Positions 34,569 through 43,736 of a stretch of 64,000 nucleotides of DNA are shown here, piece by piece; the first letter of the stretch is position 1, and every line of letters begins with the position of its first letter. Origin of the DNA: Domibacillus iocasae (GTDB taxonomy: Bacteria > Bacillota > Bacilli > Bacillales > Domibacillaceae). The DNA lies in assembly GCF_001750285.1 (NCBI RefSeq), contig NZ_MAMP01000001.1:186001-250000 (forward strand), read 5' to 3'. Under the pieces are notes generated by a model. The model was given only the letters and a program-made list of their open reading frames with translations, searched no databases and had not been told where the DNA came from. A program made the translations under genes and the position numbers.

Positions 34569-35570
34569 TCATTTTAAATGATACCCGCACGATTCTCTAA
34601 TTTTAAATTCACATTCAATAATATACTGCTTCTGAACAGGCACTTGTCCATTGATTAGCTGATACAGCACTTCCATTGCTTTTTGTCCCATTTTTTGGAG
34701 CGGCTGAGCAATCGTTGTAAGCGCCGGGTTCATCACAGCGGCAAACTTAATGTCATCAAAACCCGCTACCGCTACATCCTCCGGTACACGATACCCCTTT
34801 TCTCTTAACGCCTTGATCGCCCCAAACGCCATTTCATCACTTCCACAAAAAATGGCAGTTGGCGTATTTGGTCCATTCATCATTTTTAAACAAAGATTAT
34901 AACCGGATAAAATAGAGTAATCACCTTGTTCAATCCATAAATCTTGAATCGCTATTTTAGCTTCTACTAATGCCTGCTTGTATCCATTTAAACGGTCGCG
35001 GCTGACGGATGCCTGCAGCCTGCCACCGATAAAGCCGATTTTCGAATGCCCCATTTGAATAAAATGGTTCGTTATCTGCTTTCCGCAAGCAACATTATCA
35101 ATGGAAATCGTCGGCACCTGAATCGCTTCCACGTAGTCAGATGCGATGACGATCGGATAATGGTCGGTAATATCCTGCCAGACTTTTTCATCCAGCTCAA
35201 CAGAAAGAAGAATGAGCCCATCCACTTGCTTTTGCTTTAGCTGATCAATGTAGCCTTCTATTTTTTTTGCATCTCCATGTGTGTTGCCAAGTAGCACCTG
35301 ATAGCCGCATTTTCCTGCCTCTTCATCAATTCCGGCAATCATCTCCGAAAAGACGAGGTTATTTAAATCGGGTGCGACAACGAGCAGTGTACCGGTTTTA
35401 TTGATGCGTAAATTCCGGGCAAGCATGTTTGGCTGATAATCAAGCTGTCGGATCGCATCGTATACCTTTTTTTGTGTCGCTTCTTTTACCGCTTCCGGAC
35501 TTCGCAGCACTCTTGAAACAGTGGCAGTTGAAACGCCGGCAAGTTCTGCCACATCACTCATTTTAGCCAT
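34569..35570 (-). CDS. LacI-family transcriptional repressor 2
   Basis: The 333-residue protein has the helix-turn-helix MSDVAELAGVSTATVSRVLR and hinge NMLARNLRIN, followed by a sugar-binding core. It is a paralogue of repressor 1 (19562), with shared blocks such as VPTVSIDNV and PALTTI. Palindromes TGTAATCGATTACA lie both before and after its gene. It therefore probably represses its own operon at the promoter and at an internal site. GGAG precedes the ATG. The inducer is unknown. Confidence 0.9.
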   Translation of the reverse strand: MAKMSDVAELAGVSTATVSRVLRSPEAVKEATQKKVYDAIRQLDYQPNMLARNLRINKTGTLLVVAPDLNNLVFSEMIAGIDEEAGKCGYQVLLGNTHGDAKKIEGYIDQLKQKQVDGLILLSVELDEKVWQDITDHYPIVIASDYVEAIQVPTISIDNVACGKQITNHFIQMGHSKIGFIGGRLQASVSRDRLNGYKQALVEAKIAIQDLWIEQGDYSILSGYNLCLKMMNGPNTPTAIFCGSDEMAFGAIKALREKGYRVPEDVAVAGFDDIKFAAVMNPALTTIAQPLQKMGQKAMEVLYQLINGQVPVQKQYIIECEFKIRESCGYHLK

Positions 35571-35583
35571 TTTCTTCTCCTTT

Positions 35584-35603
35584 AAATGTAATCGATTACA
35601 TTT
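35584..35603. promoter_or_regulatory. LacI-type operator upstream of lacI-2
   Basis: Perfect 20-bp palindrome AAATGTAATCGATTACATTT, 13 bases before the lacI-2 start codon. It suggests autoregulation. Confidence 0.85.
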
Positions 35604-35664
35604 ATAGGGCTATTTTATCTTTTTTCAATCCCTTTTGCAAGCGTTTACCATCGGAATAAAAAAA

Positions 35665-35695
35665 GTTCCTGCCTCAACTTTCATGAGACAAGAAC
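35665..35695 (-). terminator. Terminator of LacI operon 3
   Basis: GTTCCTGCCTCA (35665-35676) pairs with TGAGACAAGAAC (35684-35695; two G-U pairs). TTTTTTT follows on the minus strand. Confidence 0.8.
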
Positions 35696-35705
35696 CCTTC
35701 TCTTT

Positions 35706-36674
35706 TTAAGCCCACCACATCTCGCCCGCAGAATCACGGATAAGGACATCGTTTAAATTTTTAACCGCGCGGCCGAAGCCTTCGTCGATCGACATGATCG
35801 CATCTTCATGCTCAATACTGACAACGTAGTCATAATTGTACATACGGAGTGCACTCATCATGTCTGACCATTCCTGCAGACTGTGTCCGCAGCCGACACT
35901 GCGGAATGTCCACGCGCGTGACTGTACGTTTCCGTATGGCTGCATGTCCGTCAAGCCGTACATATTCACATTGTCCTGATCAATGTATGTGTCTTTTGCA
36001 TGGAAATGGTGAATTGCACCGGCCTTGCCGAGAATTTTAATCGCGGCAATCGGATCAATGCCCTGCCACCACATATGGCTCGGATCAAGGTTTGCGCCGA
36101 TGGCATCACATGTTTCTTCGCGAAGCTTCAGCATCGTGTATGGTGTATGTACGAGGAAACCGCCATGCAGCTCCAAACCGATTTTTACGTTATGGCTTTT
36201 TGCAAGCTCACCAATTTCTTTCCAGTATGGAATCAATTTGTTTTCCCACTGCCATGCAAGTATGTCCCCGTATTCTGCCGGCCATGGAACAACCGGCCAG
36301 TTCGGCTGCTTCGCGTCGTCTGAATCACCCGCTGTGCCGGAAAAGCAATTTACAACCGGTACGTTTAAAAGAGAAGCCAGTTTAATTGTTTTGCGGAGCA
36401 CCGAATCAGATTCTTCCGCGAATGCTTTATTCGGTGTAAGTGGATTGCCATGGCAGCTGAATGCACTGATCGAGAGTCCCCGTGATGTCACTGCTTCAAG
36501 ATAGTCTGCCCGCTTTTTTTCATCTTCGAGCAATTCATCAAGTGGACAATGTGCATTGCCCGGATAACAGCCTGTACCAATTTCAACGGCGTCCAAGCCG
36601 GATGCCTTTACATGATCCAGCATCTCTTCAAACGATTTGTTGGAGAAAAGAACAGTAAATACACCTAATTTCAA
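35706..36674 (-). CDS. Sugar phosphate isomerase/epimerase
   Basis: The 322-residue protein starts at TTG 36674, after GGAGCG. It is a paralogue of the epimerase at 11292, with the same opening MKLGVFTVL and ending GEMWWA. Motifs LELHGGF, NLDPSHMWW, HFHAKDT and SIEHED carry the expected metal ligands. It is the last gene of the long operon starting with the CUT1 importer and follows two Gfo/Idh/MocA genes. It probably acts on the keto-sugar they make. Confidence 0.82.
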   Translation of the reverse strand: MKLGVFTVLFSNKSFEEMLDHVKASGLDAVEIGTGCYPGNAHCPLDELLEDEKKRADYLEAVTSRGLSISAFSCHGNPLTPNKAFAEESDSVLRKTIKLASLLNVPVVNCFSGTAGDSDDAKQPNWPVVPWPAEYGDILAWQWENKLIPYWKEIGELAKSHNVKIGLELHGGFLVHTPYTMLKLREETCDAIGANLDPSHMWWQGIDPIAAIKILGKAGAIHHFHAKDTYIDQDNVNMYGLTDMQPYGNVQSRAWTFRSVGCGHSLQEWSDMMSALRMYNYDYVVSIEHEDAIMSIDEGFGRAVKNLNDVLIRDSAGEMWWA

Positions 36675-36689
36675 ATGAATCGCTCCTTT

Positions 36690-37727
36690 TTATCTAATTC
36701 TAACGCTATTTCCAATTTTAGCACTTTCATAGACTGATTCAATAATGCTTGATACATACATTGATTCTTCGGGACTTGACATCGGCGTGCTTTCCCCAAA
36801 ACAGCAGGAAACAAAATGCTCCGCCTGCAGGATCGCAAATGGTTTTTCTTCGGGAATCCATGCAATATCAGAGTTGATCAGGACGCCGTTCTCCGCTTTA
36901 TTCACACGAAGTGGAAATACCTCAATGCCCCCTTTTGTACCGGAAATGCTGATTGTTTCTTCATCTTTTGGAATGTTCGCCGCCCAAGACGTTTCAAGCA
37001 TCACAACAGCTCCGTTTTCAAGCCGGATGAATGCTGTTGCGTGGTCTTCCACTTCAAATGTCGATGGGTTAATCGTGCCCCATTCATTGACCATATCTTT
37101 TTGCATGCTTAAATGGTTAAAGGTTGTGCCGCTTACTTCATATGGTTTCGGGCTGCCAGTCAGCCACATCGCTAAATCCAGAAGGTGGCAGCCGTAGTCA
37201 ATAAGAGCGCCGCCGCCTTGCAGGTCACGATTTGTAAACACGCCCCAGCCTGGTACCTTTCGGCGCCGCATGGATTTAATCCGAATAACAAGCGGCTGGC
37301 CAATTTCCCCACTGTCAATCAAGCGCTTTGCCGCCCGTGATTCTTTCATAAACCGCCAGTGATAAGCAATCAGCAGTACCTTGCCAGACTTTTCAGCGGC
37401 TGCCACCATTTCTTCGCATTCTTTTGTATTCAATGCCATTGGTTTTTCACACATGACGTGAACACCGGCATTTAATGCCTGCACAGCAGCAGGTGCATGA
37501 AATTTATTCGGCGTGGTAATTAAAAGAGCATCAATTTTCCCAAGCATGTCGTCAAGACTCTTGCAAACATGCTTGATGCCAAATTTTTCGGCTGTTTCCT
37601 TTGCCCGCTCCGCATTTACATCCATAACAGCTGTAATTTCTGCTTCTTTTACGTGCTTAAAAGCGGGAATATGCCGCTCCGTCGCAATGCCGCCTGTGCC
37701 TAAAACGCCGATTCTCAGTTTTGTCAT
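36690..37727 (-). CDS. Gfo/Idh/MocA family oxidoreductase
   Basis: I chose the ATG at 37727 (MTKLRIGV) because GAGGTG precedes it, giving 345 residues. The GTG nine bases upstream lies inside that ribosome binding site. The Rossmann motif is GVLGTGGIATERHIPAF, the catalytic motif CEKPMALN and the substrate-side motif LIDYGCHLLDLAMWL. It is tandem with another member of the same family (37745), 17 bp apart. The two could form successive or alternative dehydrogenation steps. Confidence 0.83.
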   Translation of the reverse strand: MTKLRIGVLGTGGIATERHIPAFKHVKEAEITAVMDVNAERAKETAEKFGIKHVCKSLDDMLGKIDALLITTPNKFHAPAAVQALNAGVHVMCEKPMALNTKECEEMVAAAEKSGKVLLIAYHWRFMKESRAAKRLIDSGEIGQPLVIRIKSMRRRKVPGWGVFTNRDLQGGGALIDYGCHLLDLAMWLTGSPKPYEVSGTTFNHLSMQKDMVNEWGTINPSTFEVEDHATAFIRLENGAVVMLETSWAANIPKDEETISISGTKGGIEVFPLRVNKAENGVLINSDIAWIPEEKPFAILQAEHFVSCCFGESTPMSSPEESMYVSSIIESVYESAKIGNSVRIR

Positions 37728-37744
37728 GCTGGTCACCTCTTTGA

Positions 37745-38770
37745 TTAAATACGGACGATTTGTTTTCCTGCGCTTGACTCCAGTGCCGCTAAAATAACTT
37801 CGAGTGATTTTTTGCCTTCATTTCCGCATACAGGCGGGGTTTTGTCTTCTACAATACTGTTAATAAAATGTTCCACAACGTGTGTATCTGTTTGCTGGCC
37901 TTCTTCGTTCGACTGGATCGTCCCTAAGCTGTGGCGCTCGCTGTTGCCGTTTTTGTAATCGATAATAAGCGAATAATCCGGGTCATCTTCTAAACGCATT
38001 ATGCCTTTTTCCGCATAAAAGACAGTTGAATTGTCTTCGCCGCCGTTGTATGACCAGCTTGCAGCCAGCGTACCGATAATGCCGCTTTCTGATTTTAAGA
38101 TGCATACGGCATTGTCATCTACTGTGGAATTTTGTTTAGCCGATGTTTCAACAAATGCTGCTGCCTCCACAAATTCTTCACCAATTAAATAGCGGAGCAA
38201 ATCCGTTTTATGAACGCCGAGGTCACCCATCGCGCCAATAAATGCTTGTTCTTTATCAAAGAACCAGCTATGCTCGCCATCTGCACTCCAATTTTCCGGC
38301 CCGCTGTGACCGAATGCCGTGCGGAAGCTGTATATTTTGCCGAGTTCGCCGCTTTCAATGATGCTGCGAGCTTTTGCATGTGACGGGACAAAACGCTGGT
38401 TGTGCCCGATCATTAATTTTTTTCCGTTCTCCTCCGCCGCTGCGATCATTGCTTCTGCTTCTTCACTTGATGTGGCCATTGGTTTCTCGCACAGAACATG
38501 TTTGCCCGCTTTCAGTGCGGCAATGGACACCGGCGCATGAAGAGAGTTCGGTGTGCATACACTCACTGCATCGATCTCTTCATTTTCTAAAAGTTCATTG
38601 TAATCCACATACGCTTTCGCGTTGTATTGATCCGCAAAAGCATGTGCACGCGCTGCAATAATATCGCAAAAAGCGACGATTTCAACATTTTCGTTCATTG
38701 CATATTCAGGAATGTGACGGTGTTTTGCAATGCTTCCACAGCCAATAATGCCTACTTTAATTCTTACCAT
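37745..38770 (-). CDS. Gfo/Idh/MocA family oxidoreductase
   Basis: The 341-residue protein has the Rossmann motif GIIGCGSIAKHRHIPEYA, catalytic motif CEKPMAT and substrate-side motif GDLGVHKTDLLRYL. It shares the RHIPE/RHIPA segment with the tandem neighbour, pointing to an old duplication. AGGAG precedes the ATG, and only 5 bp separate it from the ThuA gene. It is part of the CUT1 sugar operon under LacI-3. Likely an NAD(P)-dependent sugar dehydrogenase of unknown substrate. Confidence 0.84.
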   Translation of the reverse strand: MVRIKVGIIGCGSIAKHRHIPEYAMNENVEIVAFCDIIAARAHAFADQYNAKAYVDYNELLENEEIDAVSVCTPNSLHAPVSIAALKAGKHVLCEKPMATSSEEAEAMIAAAEENGKKLMIGHNQRFVPSHAKARSIIESGELGKIYSFRTAFGHSGPENWSADGEHSWFFDKEQAFIGAMGDLGVHKTDLLRYLIGEEFVEAAAFVETSAKQNSTVDDNAVCILKSESGIIGTLAASWSYNGGEDNSTVFYAEKGIMRLEDDPDYSLIIDYKNGNSERHSLGTIQSNEEGQQTDTHVVEHFINSIVEDKTPPVCGNEGKKSLEVILAALESSAGKQIVRI

Positions 38771-38775
38771 TTTAT

Positions 38776-39495
38776 TTATTCTCCTTTTATCGTTTCAATT
38801 GGTTGTGCATTTCCGTAAACAGGACGCTCCCGTTTCACAGGCGCGGCCCATTTTACTGCGTTTTGAATTACTTTTTGGACGTTTTCGTTATAATATGTAG
38901 GGTGTGTTTCATGTCCAGGGCGGAAATAAAAGATTTTGCCATTGCCGCGCTTGTAGGTCACGCCGCTGCGGAATACTTCGCCTCCTTCAAACCAGCTCAT
39001 AAAGACAAGCTCGTCCGGTGCCGGAATATCAAAGTGCTCACCGTACATTTCTTCATGCTCTAGTTCAAAATATTCACCGATGCCTTCTGCAATAGGATGC
39101 GCCGGGTCAATGACCCAAAGGCGTTCTTTTTCGCCTGCTTCGCGCCATTTTAAATCACACGACGTACCCATTAAAGTTTTAAAGATTTTCGAAAAATGAC
39201 CGGAATGAAGAACAATCAATCCCATTCCATCCAGCACGCGTTGCTGTACTTTTTTCACAATCTCATCGTCGACTTCTTCATGAGCCACGTGTCCCCACCA
39301 GAGAAGTACATCTGTATTATTTAATACGTCATCCGTCAACCCATGTTCTGCTTCATCCAATGTCGCTGTTTTAACAGTCCGGCCTTCTTCTTGAAGAAAA
39401 TCGGCGATCACTTCATGAATGCCATTCGGATAAATCTCTTTCACTGTTTCATTTTTCTTTTCATGACGGAATTCGTTCCATACTGTAATATTCAT
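38776..39495 (-). CDS. ThuA-domain protein (trehalose-utilisation-like)
   Basis: This 239-residue ThuA-like protein has the class-I glutamine-amidotransferase-like fold: [28 protein letters not shown], and the end [18 protein letters not shown] with conserved His residues. ThuA proteins accompany Gfo/Idh/MocA (ThuB-like) dehydrogenases in disaccharide use that goes through 3-keto sugars. The two dehydrogenases downstream fit that picture. The start overlaps the lacI-3 stop by 4 bp. Confidence 0.82.
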   Translation of the reverse strand: MNITVWNEFRHEKKNETVKEIYPNGIHEVIADFLQEEGRTVKTATLDEAEHGLTDDVLNNTDVLLWWGHVAHEEVDDEIVKKVQQRVLDGMGLIVLHSGHFSKIFKTLMGTSCDLKWREAGEKERLWVIDPAHPIAEGIGEYFELEHEEMYGEHFDIPAPDELVFMSWFEGGEVFRSGVTYKRGNGKIFYFRPGHETHPTYYNENVQKVIQNAVKWAAPVKRERPVYGNAQPIETIKGE

Positions 39496-40526
39496 CTGAT
39501 CGCCTCATTTTCTTTTATTTTTTTGCATGATTCCCGTACAACAATCGATGTTGGGACCAAAATATTCCGCTTCATCATGCTTGGATTTTCCAAAAGATCA
39601 ATTAACGTTTTCGCAGCTTCAAAACCAAGTTGAAACGGGTTGATATTAACCGTTGTCATCGGCGGACTTGATAATTCAGACAGCATCGAATCTGTAAACG
39701 CTGTGACCGCCATATCATCAGGCACTCGCAGCTTTTGTTCATATAGTGCTGACAATATGCTCATTGCTGCTAATTCGTCTGTTGTGACAATTGCTGTTGG
39801 CCGTGGATTTAAATCAAAGATTTTTTTAATTATTTCTCTAGCGTTTTCTTTTGAGGTTTCTTGTCTAAACATAAATTCCGACTGAATATTCGCACGCTTT
39901 AACGCCTGTTTATATCCATGTTCACGATCTTTGTGCACTTCAAACCTCGGATCGCCCCCAGCGTATGCAATATGCTCGTGTCCTGCGCGGATTAAGTACT
40001 CCGTAATATCACGGGCCGCCTTTACATTATCATTATCCACATACATGACTTTATCCATATGATCTGTCGGTTTGCCGATCATGACAAATGGAAAGTTTCG
40101 TTCTAAAAGCAGACGCAATACCGGGTCATCATCCTGTGAATAAAGCATAATCATGCCATCGACACTTTTTCCCTGCACCATATTTACGACTTCACGGTAA
40201 ATCTCTTCATCCGACTCGCCGCTCGTCAGTAAAATGCTGTACTCTTTCTGGTGCAGCAAATCACTCATCCCTTGAAGCGCTGCCGGAAAAAACGGATCAG
40301 AAAGCGAATGCTTTGATGACGTTTTTCGGATAATGCCGATGGTCTGTGAGGACTGTGTGACAAGCTTTCTAGCCAGCAAGTTCGGATGATAGCCAAGTTC
40401 CTGCATAACTTTTCTTACTTTTTCTTTTGTTTCCTGTGTAATTTTTGGATGGTCGGCAATGACACGAGAGACGGTCGACGGTGCAACCTGTGCCCTTTTT
40501 GCGACATCTTTAATTGTTACAGTCAT
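39492..40526 (-). CDS. LacI-family transcriptional repressor 3
   Basis: The 344-residue protein has the helix-turn-helix [20 protein letters not shown], the LLARKLV hinge and a sugar-binding core with [14 protein letters not shown]. It differs from repressors 1 and 2 and belongs to the MalR-like branch by its APSTVSR recognition helix. It lies inside the operon it probably regulates, downstream of the transporter genes. The palindrome at 43671-43693 is the likely operator. GGGAGG precedes the ATG. Confidence 0.88.
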   Translation of the reverse strand: MTVTIKDVAKRAQVAPSTVSRVIADHPKITQETKEKVRKVMQELGYHPNLLARKLVTQSSQTIGIIRKTSSKHSLSDPFFPAALQGMSDLLHQKEYSILLTSGESDEEIYREVVNMVQGKSVDGMIMLYSQDDDPVLRLLLERNFPFVMIGKPTDHMDKVMYVDNDNVKAARDITEYLIRAGHEHIAYAGGDPRFEVHKDREHGYKQALKRANIQSEFMFRQETSKENAREIIKKIFDLNPRPTAIVTTDELAAMSILSALYEQKLRVPDDMAVTAFTDSMLSELSSPPMTTVNINPFQLGFEAAKTLIDLLENPSMMKRNILVPTSIVVRESCKKIKENEAIR

Positions 40527-40565
40527 GACCGGTTCCTCCCTTTTCTTGTTTATAGTACCATTTTT

Positions 40566-41390
40566 TTATTTTACCGCGCCATCGGATACTCCTTTAATGA
40601 TTTGTTTTTGGGCAAACAAGTACGCGATGATTACCGGGATAATCGAAATGGTTAATCCCGCAAGCGCCAAATGCCATTGTTTCGTATACTGACCAAAGAA
40701 CAAGAACAATTTCAATGGAATCGTATCAGTTCCAGCACCGCTGATTACAAGTGACGGCAGAAGGTAATCATTCCAAATCCAGATGATATTCAATATCGCA
40801 ACAGTAATCGAAATTGGTTTCAGCATTGGCAAAATGATGTACCAAAACACCTGGAACCGGTTACACCCATCAATCGTTGCAGCCTCATCAAGCGACTTCG
40901 AAATCCCTTTTAATGCCCCGTGATATAAGAAGATTGACAAACTGCACCCAAATCCAAGATACATAAATATTAATCCATAAAAATTCAGCGCATCCGCTTT
41001 CCCGAACAGAGCAACGAGCGGGATCATAACGGATTGAAACGGAATCAGCATCGCTGCAACAAAGAGGAAGAAAATCGCTCCAGACAGCTTGCTTCCATTA
41101 CGCGACAATGCATAGGCTGCCATCGCCGAGAAAAAAAGGATAATGACAATACTAGCCACAGACATAAGCAGTGAATTCATAAATGTCTGTAAGAAGGCAA
41201 GTTCTTCAAACGCCTGCGTGAAATTATCAAATGTCCATTCCGTTGGAACTTTTAATGTATTTTGGAAAATTTCCAATTTTGTTTTAAAGGCGTTCACAAT
41301 CATTAAATAAAATGGTGAGAGCCAGAGAAGACCGAAGAGAATTCCTAAAACCTCGATGATTAATCGCTGTCTGGATTTTTTCTTTTCCAT
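40566..41390 (-). CDS. Carbohydrate ABC transporter permease, MalG type
   Basis: The 274-residue CUT1 permease has six predicted membrane helices and the ATPase-contacting EAA loop DEAATIDGCNRFQVFWYIIL. The start overlaps the stop of the partner permease by one base (TAATG). With the MalF-type partner it forms the channel for the sugar bound by the lipoprotein at 42346. No ATPase is encoded in the operon. Confidence 0.92.
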   Translation of the reverse strand: MEKKKSRQRLIIEVLGILFGLLWLSPFYLMIVNAFKTKLEIFQNTLKVPTEWTFDNFTQAFEELAFLQTFMNSLLMSVASIVIILFFSAMAAYALSRNGSKLSGAIFFLFVAAMLIPFQSVMIPLVALFGKADALNFYGLIFMYLGFGCSLSIFLYHGALKGISKSLDEAATIDGCNRFQVFWYIILPMLKPISITVAILNIIWIWNDYLLPSLVISGAGTDTIPLKLFLFFGQYTKQWHLALAGLTISIIPVIIAYLFAQKQIIKGVSDGAVK

Positions 41391-42250
41391 TACATCTCCA
41401 CCTCCCGTTTTTTGTTAATGTAGACTTGTGTTAATGAAATAATAGCCACGATGATAAAGAAGATAACGGCTTTTGCCTGTGCAGTTGCCATCATATTAAA
41501 TTTAAATGCTGTATCAACGATGTCCATCGCAACCATCTTCGTTGAGTTAAATGGACCGCCATTTGTGAGTGACAAGTTTTGGTCATAAATTTTGAATGCG
41601 CCGGAAAGCGTCAAGAACATGCTGACAGTGAATGCGGGCATTACAAGTGGGAAGGTAATGTTACGGAATTTTTGCCATGGATTCGCACCATCGATTTCCG
41701 CTGCTTCCAACAAATCGCCTGGTACATTTTCCAAATAAGCGATGTAAATAACCATAATGTAACCCGCCATTTGCCAGCTCATAAGAATGACCATGCCCCA
41801 GAAACCTGTTGCAGAATCAGACAGCCAGCCCTGCATCCATTCAATGCCTGTTGCGCGGCCGATTGAGTCAAACACTTTTGTAAAAATAAACTGCCAGATA
41901 AATCCGAGAATCAAACCACCGATCAAGTTCGGCATAAAGAAAACCGTCCGGAGTAGGTTGCGTGATTTAATTTTTGATGTGACGAGCATTGCTAATGCAA
42001 GCCCTAAAATGTTAATGACAATAACAGATGCAACCGAGAATTTCACGGTAAACCAAAGTGCGTCCCGGAACCCTTCATCTTTTAACAAAGTTACATAGTT
42101 ATCAAGTCCGAGAAACTGAGTGTAGCTGACTCCATTCCAGTCGGTAAATGAATAATAAATGCCATATAAAAGGGGAATGAGAACAACGGTTCCGAGAGCG
42201 AATAATACGGGTGCGAGAAAAAGCCAGAAGGAAAGATCTTTATTTCTCAT
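41390..42250 (-). CDS. Carbohydrate ABC transporter permease, MalF type
   Basis: The 286-residue CUT1 permease has six predicted helices and the EAA loop LEAAEIDGANPWQKFRNITF. The N-terminal extension of E. coli MalF is absent, as usual in Gram-positives. It is separated from the binding-protein gene by a strong hairpin (42288-42324), which probably lowers its expression relative to the lipoprotein. Confidence 0.92.
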   Translation of the reverse strand: MRNKDLSFWLFLAPVLFALGTVVLIPLLYGIYYSFTDWNGVSYTQFLGLDNYVTLLKDEGFRDALWFTVKFSVASVIVINILGLALAMLVTSKIKSRNLLRTVFFMPNLIGGLILGFIWQFIFTKVFDSIGRATGIEWMQGWLSDSATGFWGMVILMSWQMAGYIMVIYIAYLENVPGDLLEAAEIDGANPWQKFRNITFPLVMPAFTVSMFLTLSGAFKIYDQNLSLTNGGPFNSTKMVAMDIVDTAFKFNMMATAQAKAVIFFIIVAIISLTQVYINKKREVEM

Positions 42251-42287
42251 GCCTGTAAAACCTCATTTCAGGTGAATTTGTGTAAAG

Positions 42288-42324
42288 AAAAAGATAACAG
42301 CGTGATGGAGCCTGTTATCTTTTT
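42288..42324 (-). terminator. Intra-operon terminator/attenuator between binding protein and permeases
   Basis: A perfect 13-bp stem, AAAAAGATAACAG (42288-42300) with CTGTTATCTTTTT (42312-42324), lies between the stop of the binding-protein gene and the permease start. Such hairpins protect or partly terminate the transcript so that the binding protein is made in excess. Confidence 0.8.
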
Positions 42325-42345
42325 CGTTTTCAGGTGGCTCGTTGA

Positions 42346-43638
42346 TTACTTGGCAAGTTTCGCCCATTCATCTTTTGATGCTTGAATCGCTTCATCCCAT
42401 GACGCTTCGCCTGCAAGGTATTTCTGCAAGTTTGCACCCAGCACATCGCCCCATCCAGTTGGATAGCCAAGGAATGTCCAGCCGCGTGTATTGCCTTCTT
42501 GTGCGTATTCATAAATCGTCTTAGATAGTGGATCAGAGATTTTGTCAGTATCATAGCCATCGTAAGCCGGGATAAACTTGAATTGCGTTAAGACAGCTTC
42601 TTTTCCTTCTTCAGATGTATACATCCAGTCTAAGAATGCTTTTGCTGCTTCTTGCTCTGTTTCGTCTGCTTTTGCATTAACTGTCCAGTATTGCGGGACA
42701 CCTACAGGCATTTTCATTTCACCATCAACAGGAATTGGCATAATGCCTACGTTTTGGGCAAGCTCAGGATCCATTTGCTCGATAGTTGGATATACCCAGT
42801 TTCCTTGCTGAATCATCGCTACGCGGCCTGTTGAGAATAACTCTTCCACTTGCTGTGAGTAGTCAAGGCTTACAACTGGCTGCACAGAATATTTGTTTTG
42901 AAGATCAATATACGTTTTGAATTGATCCGCTTTTGTAAATGGAAGCTCTTTTGAATTAAAAGCTTCTAAAGCGCTGTCATTGAAGTCAGCTGATGTAAAG
43001 GCATTGGAACCGTGGTTTCCGTCTACCCATTTTTCTTTAGCTGCCATTGCGAAGACACCGTCAAGACCAAGCTCGTCCTTTTTGCTGTCAATCGTTTCGG
43101 CTGCTTTTGTTAAATCTTCAATTGATTTAATTGATTCTGGATCAACACCCGCTTCTTCAAAAACCGTTTTATTGTAAACGAATCCGTAACCTTCCTGGTT
43201 AAATGGAAGACCTAATACTTCTTCGCCTTCCGTTACGGTGTCAAGTGTTCCTTCAAGCGCTGCGCCAGCCGCTTCTGTATCACTCAAATCTGTTAAACGA
43301 TCACGGTATTCTGCAACAGCCGTTGGACCACCAATGTTAAAAATCGCCGGCTCATCACCAGATGAGAATTTCGCTTTTAAAGCTGAAGCGTAATCGTTAC
43401 CGCCTCCGACTGTTTCTACGTTAATATCCACATCTGGATTTTCTTCTTCATATTGTTTTGCAAGCTCTTCAAACTGCTCTTTAAACTCTACTTTAAACTG
43501 GAAAACATCAACAACCGTTTTGTCGCCGCTGCCGCTGCCTGAATCGTTTGAAGAACCACTCTCTTCTTCAGCTGTTGAACAGCCAGCAAGACCTAAAAAC
43601 AATGCGGATGAAAGTACAAATGCTTTTTTCTTAAACAT
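42346..43638 (-). CDS. Extracellular sugar-binding lipoprotein (CUT1, MalE type)
   Basis: The 430-residue protein has a signal peptide with lipobox LAGC, a Ser/Gly-rich linker (about 22-40) and a two-lobed solute-binding family 1 domain. Characteristic parts are the N-terminal strand VVDVFQFK, FNQEGYGFVYNKTVFEEAG, GRVAMIQQGNW and MPVGVPQYW. Aromatic residues suggest an oligosaccharide or glycoside ligand. It is the first gene of the LacI-3 operon. GGGG precedes the ATG, and promoter and operator are visible upstream. Confidence 0.9.
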   Translation of the reverse strand: MFKKKAFVLSSALFLGLAGCSTAEEESGSSNDSGSGSGDKTVVDVFQFKVEFKEQFEELAKQYEEENPDVDINVETVGGGNDYASALKAKFSSGDEPAIFNIGGPTAVAEYRDRLTDLSDTEAAGAALEGTLDTVTEGEEVLGLPFNQEGYGFVYNKTVFEEAGVDPESIKSIEDLTKAAETIDSKKDELGLDGVFAMAAKEKWVDGNHGSNAFTSADFNDSALEAFNSKELPFTKADQFKTYIDLQNKYSVQPVVSLDYSQQVEELFSTGRVAMIQQGNWVYPTIEQMDPELAQNVGIMPIPVDGEMKMPVGVPQYWTVNAKADETEQEAAKAFLDWMYTSEEGKEAVLTQFKFIPAYDGYDTDKISDPLSKTIYEYAQEGNTRGWTFLGYPTGWGDVLGANLQKYLAGEASWDEAIQASKDEWAKLAK

Positions 43639-43670
43639 GTCATCTACCCCTTTGCAGTCTTTGATTTAGG

Positions 43671-43693
43671 TTGAAAGCGGTAACCGTTTTCAA
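43671..43693. promoter_or_regulatory. Operator of LacI operon 3
   Basis: A near-perfect 23-bp palindrome: half-sites TTGAAAGCGGT and ACCGTTTTCAA around one central base, one mismatched pair. It begins 13 bp downstream of the -10 box, so bound repressor would block transcription start. Confidence 0.75.
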
Positions 43694-43705
43694 CTTCTGC
43701 ACATA

Positions 43706-43736
43706 ATATAACACCGCTTTTATGAAAACGTCAACA
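43706..43736 (-). promoter_or_regulatory. Sigma-A promoter of the CUT1 operon with overlapping cre-like site
   Basis: On the minus strand TTGACG (43734-43729) and TTATAT (43711-43706) are 17 bases apart. TGAAAACGTCAACA (43723-43736) matches the CcpA cre consensus at 13 of 14 positions and covers the -35 box. Confidence 0.65.

Noticed and set aside
36025-36504. 159-codon + strand frame opposite the epimerase at 35706
   Set aside because: Antisense shadow of a conserved enzyme gene, Cys/His/Ser-rich and without ribosome binding site.
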